The translations under genes and the position numbers were made by a program. The notes under the pieces were generated by a model. That model was not told the origin of the DNA and did no database searches. It saw nothing but the letters and a program-made list of their open reading frames with translations. A stretch of 7,743 nucleotides of DNA from Rhizobiaceae bacterium (GTDB taxonomy: Bacteria; Pseudomonadota; Alphaproteobacteria; Rhizobiales; Rhizobiaceae): assembly GCA_028865845.1 (NCBI GenBank), contig JAGWJK010000173.1, forward strand, positions 1 to 7,743, given 5' to 3'. This document shows positions 5,527 through 7,743 of this stretch, piece after piece. The first letter of the stretch is position 1; each line of letters starts with the position of its first letter.

Positions 5527-6510
5527 CTACTCTCCTTGATCTGCGTTGCGGTCCTGATATGCCTTGTAGAGATCGGCAAGGTTCTCAGAGATAAATTCGC
5601 CGAAACCAACAGCCTCCCTCGAATTCAGCGCGAGCGTAAAACTCCGGCCGTCGCTCTTGACGTTGACGGCGACGCGCTTGTCGTCTGATGTCCATCGGGT
5701 GCTTCGTTTCGGCAGTGACAGTTTGGTCGTGCGCTGCGCTGCCTTGATATAGCCTAAGAGGCTGTTGAAGCGATTTTCACCGGTCTTGGCCTCAAATTCC
5801 TCGGTGGCGATAAACGCATGTGCCCTGTCGAGATTCGACGGCTTTTCCAGAAGGGTTTTCAGCTCGTACCAACGATCACGGCCGATGGTCTTCGCCGCAC
5901 CGAGCGCCGCCAGAATCTCGCTCGACATGCTCGTCACCGCCAGCATCTTCGACAAAGTCGATTTGTCGAGCGACAAAGCGGTCATGATGATGGCATTGTC
6001 ATTGTCGTAATGGAGGCGCGCGATTGAACTTGCAAAAGTAGCGCGTTCGATAAAGGACAGATTGGCCCGTGCCGAGTTCTCCTGGCCCTGGGCGACCACG
6101 TGGTCCTGGTCCTGCATATCCTTGACCACCGCCCGCACCTTACGGCCCAGCAACTTGGCGGCCTGAAGGCGGCGATGACCGAAGACAACCATGTAGCGTC
6201 CCGTCGAGCGCGGATGAGGCCGGACCAGGATCGGACTATCCTGCCCGCGCTCACGGATGGCCGAAACCAACTCCCCGAAATCCGCCTCGTCATCTTCGAG
6301 ACGATCCCGAACGAAGGACGCGTCAATAACATCCGGATCCAGTTCAACGACGGTCTCGCCTTCGAGCAGCTTATCGGCGCGCGCGGCCATCTCGTCGATC
6401 GAACTCAGGATCGATTTGGAGGCGCCCTTGATCGTATAATCAAGCGCCGGGAGCTTATCTTCGGCCGAAGCGTCGCTCATGACATTCATAAACGGGTTTT
6501 TTCTAGCCAT
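5527..6510 (-). CDS. repB: Partition protein RepB (ParB family)
   Basis: RepB binds the centromere-like parS sites of the plasmid and, with RepA, moves copies to daughter cells; the pair also represses its own operon. The 327-residue length is typical. It begins MARKNP, as many RepB proteins do. Residues about 52-150 are the ParB/CTPase fold: ETVVELDPDVIDAS, then GRYMVVFGHRR (104-114, the GxRR motif with His as usual in RepB), and QGQENSARANLSFIERA (141-157, the ENxxR motif that contacts CTP and drives clamp closing). A helix-turn-helix follows at about 173-195 (IIMTALSLDKSTLSKML), and the C-terminal part, about 240-327, should form the dimer. The start at 6510 has AGAGGA eight bases upstream. 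The gene follows repA after 75 bases, within one operon, and is complete. Confidence 0.96.
   Translation of the reverse strand: MARKNPFMNVMSDASAEDKLPALDYTIKGASKSILSSIDEMAARADKLLEGETVVELDPDVIDASFVRDRLEDDEADFGELVSAIRERGQDSPILVRPHPRSTGRYMVVFGHRRLQAAKLLGRKVRAVVKDMQDQDHVVAQGQENSARANLSFIERATFASSIARLHYDNDNAIIMTALSLDKSTLSKMLAVTSMSSEILAALGAAKTIGRDRWYELKTLLEKPSNLDRAHAFIATEEFEAKTGENRFNSLLGYIKAAQRTTKLSLPKRSTRWTSDDKRVAVNVKSDGRSFTLALNSREAVGFGEFISENLADLYKAYQDRNADQGE
6094..6105. repeat. Perfect 12-base palindrome inside repB
   Basis: GACCACGTGGTC is fully self-complementary and lies within the repB codons for Q-D-H-V-V-A. It is not the rhizobial parS pattern (GTT-N4-GC-N4-AAC). It may be chance from the repeated GTC/CAG codons, or a protein-binding site. 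Confidence 0.3.
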
Positions 6511-6585
6511 ATCGCTATCCTCTTAATTCCGATAACTGGCTGTTCGCGCTACGAAATTTCCGCGTTTTTACGGCCGTCAACACGC
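6511..6585 (-). promoter_or_regulatory. repA-repB gap with the repB ribosome binding site
   Basis: The 75 bases carry AAGAGGAT ahead of the repB ATG. They also hold short symmetric pieces: ACGGCCGT at 6570-6577 and GAAATTTC at 6553-6560, the latter followed by CGCG and with another CGCG four bases before it. In the Ti plasmid parS lies in this gap; here the nearest look-alike, GTT...AAC at 6564-6581, has 12 rather than 10 internal bases and poor symmetry. I do not call it parS. Confidence 0.4.
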
Positions 6586-7743
6586 TCATAGTCGCCCCCA
6601 TGCCTTGTGGATCAGGCCTTGGATCTCGAAATTGACGGCATCCATGCACTCAATGGCGCGATCGTAGGTTTCGCGTGTGAAGTTGGAGCGATCGAGTTCG
6701 TAGAGCGTCCGCTTCGTCAGACCGGCATCTGAGATGGCGGTGGTCTTCAACATCGGGCTCTTCAGGATCTCTTCAGCCAGCATCGACTGCATGAAGCCGA
6801 GCATCTGCACCTGAGGAACGTCGGTGGGCTCGAAGCGCGTAATCAGATAACGAAGCCAATCCATGCGGACGGTGGCGCCGGCCTTCTTGATCGTCTTGGT
6901 GATATTGCCGAGCATCAGCAGGAATTGCGACATGGACATCAGATCCAGCATCTGCGGATGGACGGTGATCAACACGGATGTCGCAGCGGTAAGAGCGGTG
7001 AGTGTCAGGTAACCCAGCTGGGGAGGGCAGTCGACGATCACCACATCGTAGCGGCTGTCCACATCCTCCAGCGCTTTTCCGAAGCGCGTGAAGAAGCGTT
7101 TGCCCTCGTTGCTCATCTGCATGGCGAGCGGTGTATCGTATTCGTACTCCTGCAGCTCCAGATTTGCCGGAATGATATCGAGCCCCGGAAAATTCGTGGG
7201 CAGGATGATCTTCTCGATCGGCTTGCGCTCGGCGTCGTACCGAATGCTATCGTAGAGCGACGGGTTCTTGTCGAGTTCGGGCTGGAAGCCGTGGAGTGCC
7301 GAAAGCGAGGCCTGGGGATCGAGATCGACCGCAAGCACACGGTGCCCGGTCAGAGCCAGATGCTGCGCCAAGTGTGCTGCGGTCGTGGTCTTGCCGGAGC
7401 CGCCCTTGAAATTGACGACGGCGATGACCTGAAGCTTGTCGCCGGGCTTGCGATGCGGAACGTATTTCTTAGCTTCCGTCTTCCCGGTCTTGTCGAGAAA
7501 GAAGCGCAGCTCCAGCATCTGCTCGGCTGTATAATATTTCCGGTTTCCCGACATCGTCGTCGGGGTCGGACCCTTGCCATCCAGATACAGGCGCTTAAGG
7601 TTGCTTGGCGTCACGCCCAGATAATGCGCCACCTCCGACACCGAAAATTGGCGCAGGGTCTTCTGTGCATTCGGCGGAAAATTCTCAAGCCGCAACTGAT
7701 CCAGCTTGCGCGAAATTTCCGCGCCCTGCATCAGGATTTTGTC
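6586..7743 (-). CDS. repA: Partition ATPase RepA (ParA family), 5' end outside the window
   Basis: RepA is the Walker-type ATPase that, together with RepB and parS, segregates the plasmid; it also binds the repA promoter region as autorepressor. Numbering from the first visible Met at 7731: residues about 28-50 form a MerR-like DNA-binding helix pair (FSVSEVAHYLGVTPSNLKRL), with the wing SGNRKYY after it. The deviant Walker A is NFKGGSGKTTT (107-117, Lys109 and Lys114), A' is VLAVDLDPQASLS (132-144), and Walker B is VVIVDCPPQ (230-238). The C-terminus ends IHKAWGRL, usual for RepA. Four more codons (D-K-I-L) are open and in frame before that Met up to the window edge, and family members are about 395-405 residues against 381 here. 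The true start therefore probably lies 10-20 codons further out, with the operon promoter. First gene of the repABC operon. Confidence 0.95.
   Translation of the reverse strand, partial: DKILMQGAEISRKLDQLRLENFPPNAQKTLRQFSVSEVAHYLGVTPSNLKRLYLDGKGPTPTTMSGNRKYYTAEQMLELRFFLDKTGKTEAKKYVPHRKPGDKLQVIAVVNFKGGSGKTTTAAHLAQHLALTGHRVLAVDLDPQASLSALHGFQPELDKNPSLYDSIRYDAERKPIEKIILPTNFPGLDIIPANLELQEYEYDTPLAMQMSNEGKRFFTRFGKALEDVDSRYDVVIVDCPPQLGYLTLTALTAATSVLITVHPQMLDLMSMSQFLLMLGNITKTIKKAGATVRMDWLRYLITRFEPTDVPQVQMLGFMQSMLAEEILKSPMLKTTAISDAGLTKRTLYELDRSNFTRETYDRAIECMDAVNFEIQGLIHKAWGRL

Noticed and set aside
5236..5688. Plus-strand 150-codon frame across the repB-repC gap
   Set aside because: It overlaps repC, the antisense RNA and repB; the hydrophobic-looking segment comes from the antisense RNA terminator region.
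6564..6581. parS-like GTT...AAC in the repA-repB gap
   Set aside because: Internal spacing is 12 instead of 10 and the arms are not symmetric apart from the central ACGGCCGT.

Overview
The window looks like part of a repABC-type plasmid (or chromid) from an alphaproteobacterium of the order Rhizobiales (Rhizobium, Agrobacterium or Sinorhizobium type). The main evidence is the minus-strand run repA, repB, repC at 7743-4065, in the fixed order and with the roughly 160-base repB-repC gap that defines these replicons. The codon choice of the genes is GC-rich, as expected for the group. Nearly every gene lies on the minus strand, so the window is best read from right to left.

Right part (7743-4065) is the replicator. 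RepA (ParA-like ATPase, 5' end cut off by the window edge) and RepB (ParB-like CTP/DNA-binding protein) form the partition pair. RepC is the initiator. The repB-repC gap carries a plus-strand antisense RNA with its own promoter and a strong terminator, facing the repC leader. The leader can fold into a 12-bp hairpin that buries the repC Shine-Dalgarno. An A+T-rich stretch with hexamer repeats inside repC is the likely origin. Together these give copy-number control (antisense RNA acting on repC) and segregation (RepA/RepB). I did not find a canonical parS palindrome in the window.

Middle part (4064-3363) holds a small unrecognised protein gene (91 aa) with a good ribosome binding site, a dyad upstream of it, and, after its stop, a LacI-family-like operator about 160 bases upstream of the next gene.

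Left-middle part (3362-647) is accessory cargo: a PLP-dependent serine/threonine dehydratase of the compact animal/yeast SDH type ending at a rho-independent terminator, then a TPR protein fused to an ATP-grasp ligase domain. The ligase gene may be translationally coupled to an 18-codon leader ORF through a GTGA overlap. That the two enzymes share a pathway (amino acid or small-peptide modification) is only inference.

Left end (646-1) is a stretch of about 530 bases without a convincing gene, preceded by the last 38 codons of a plus-strand cytochrome b561 gene. No tRNA, rRNA, CRISPR array or intact insertion sequence was seen. Most of the window is ordinary rhizobial plasmid backbone; the less familiar parts are the TPR-ATP-grasp protein, the 91-aa protein and the regulatory structures around repC.
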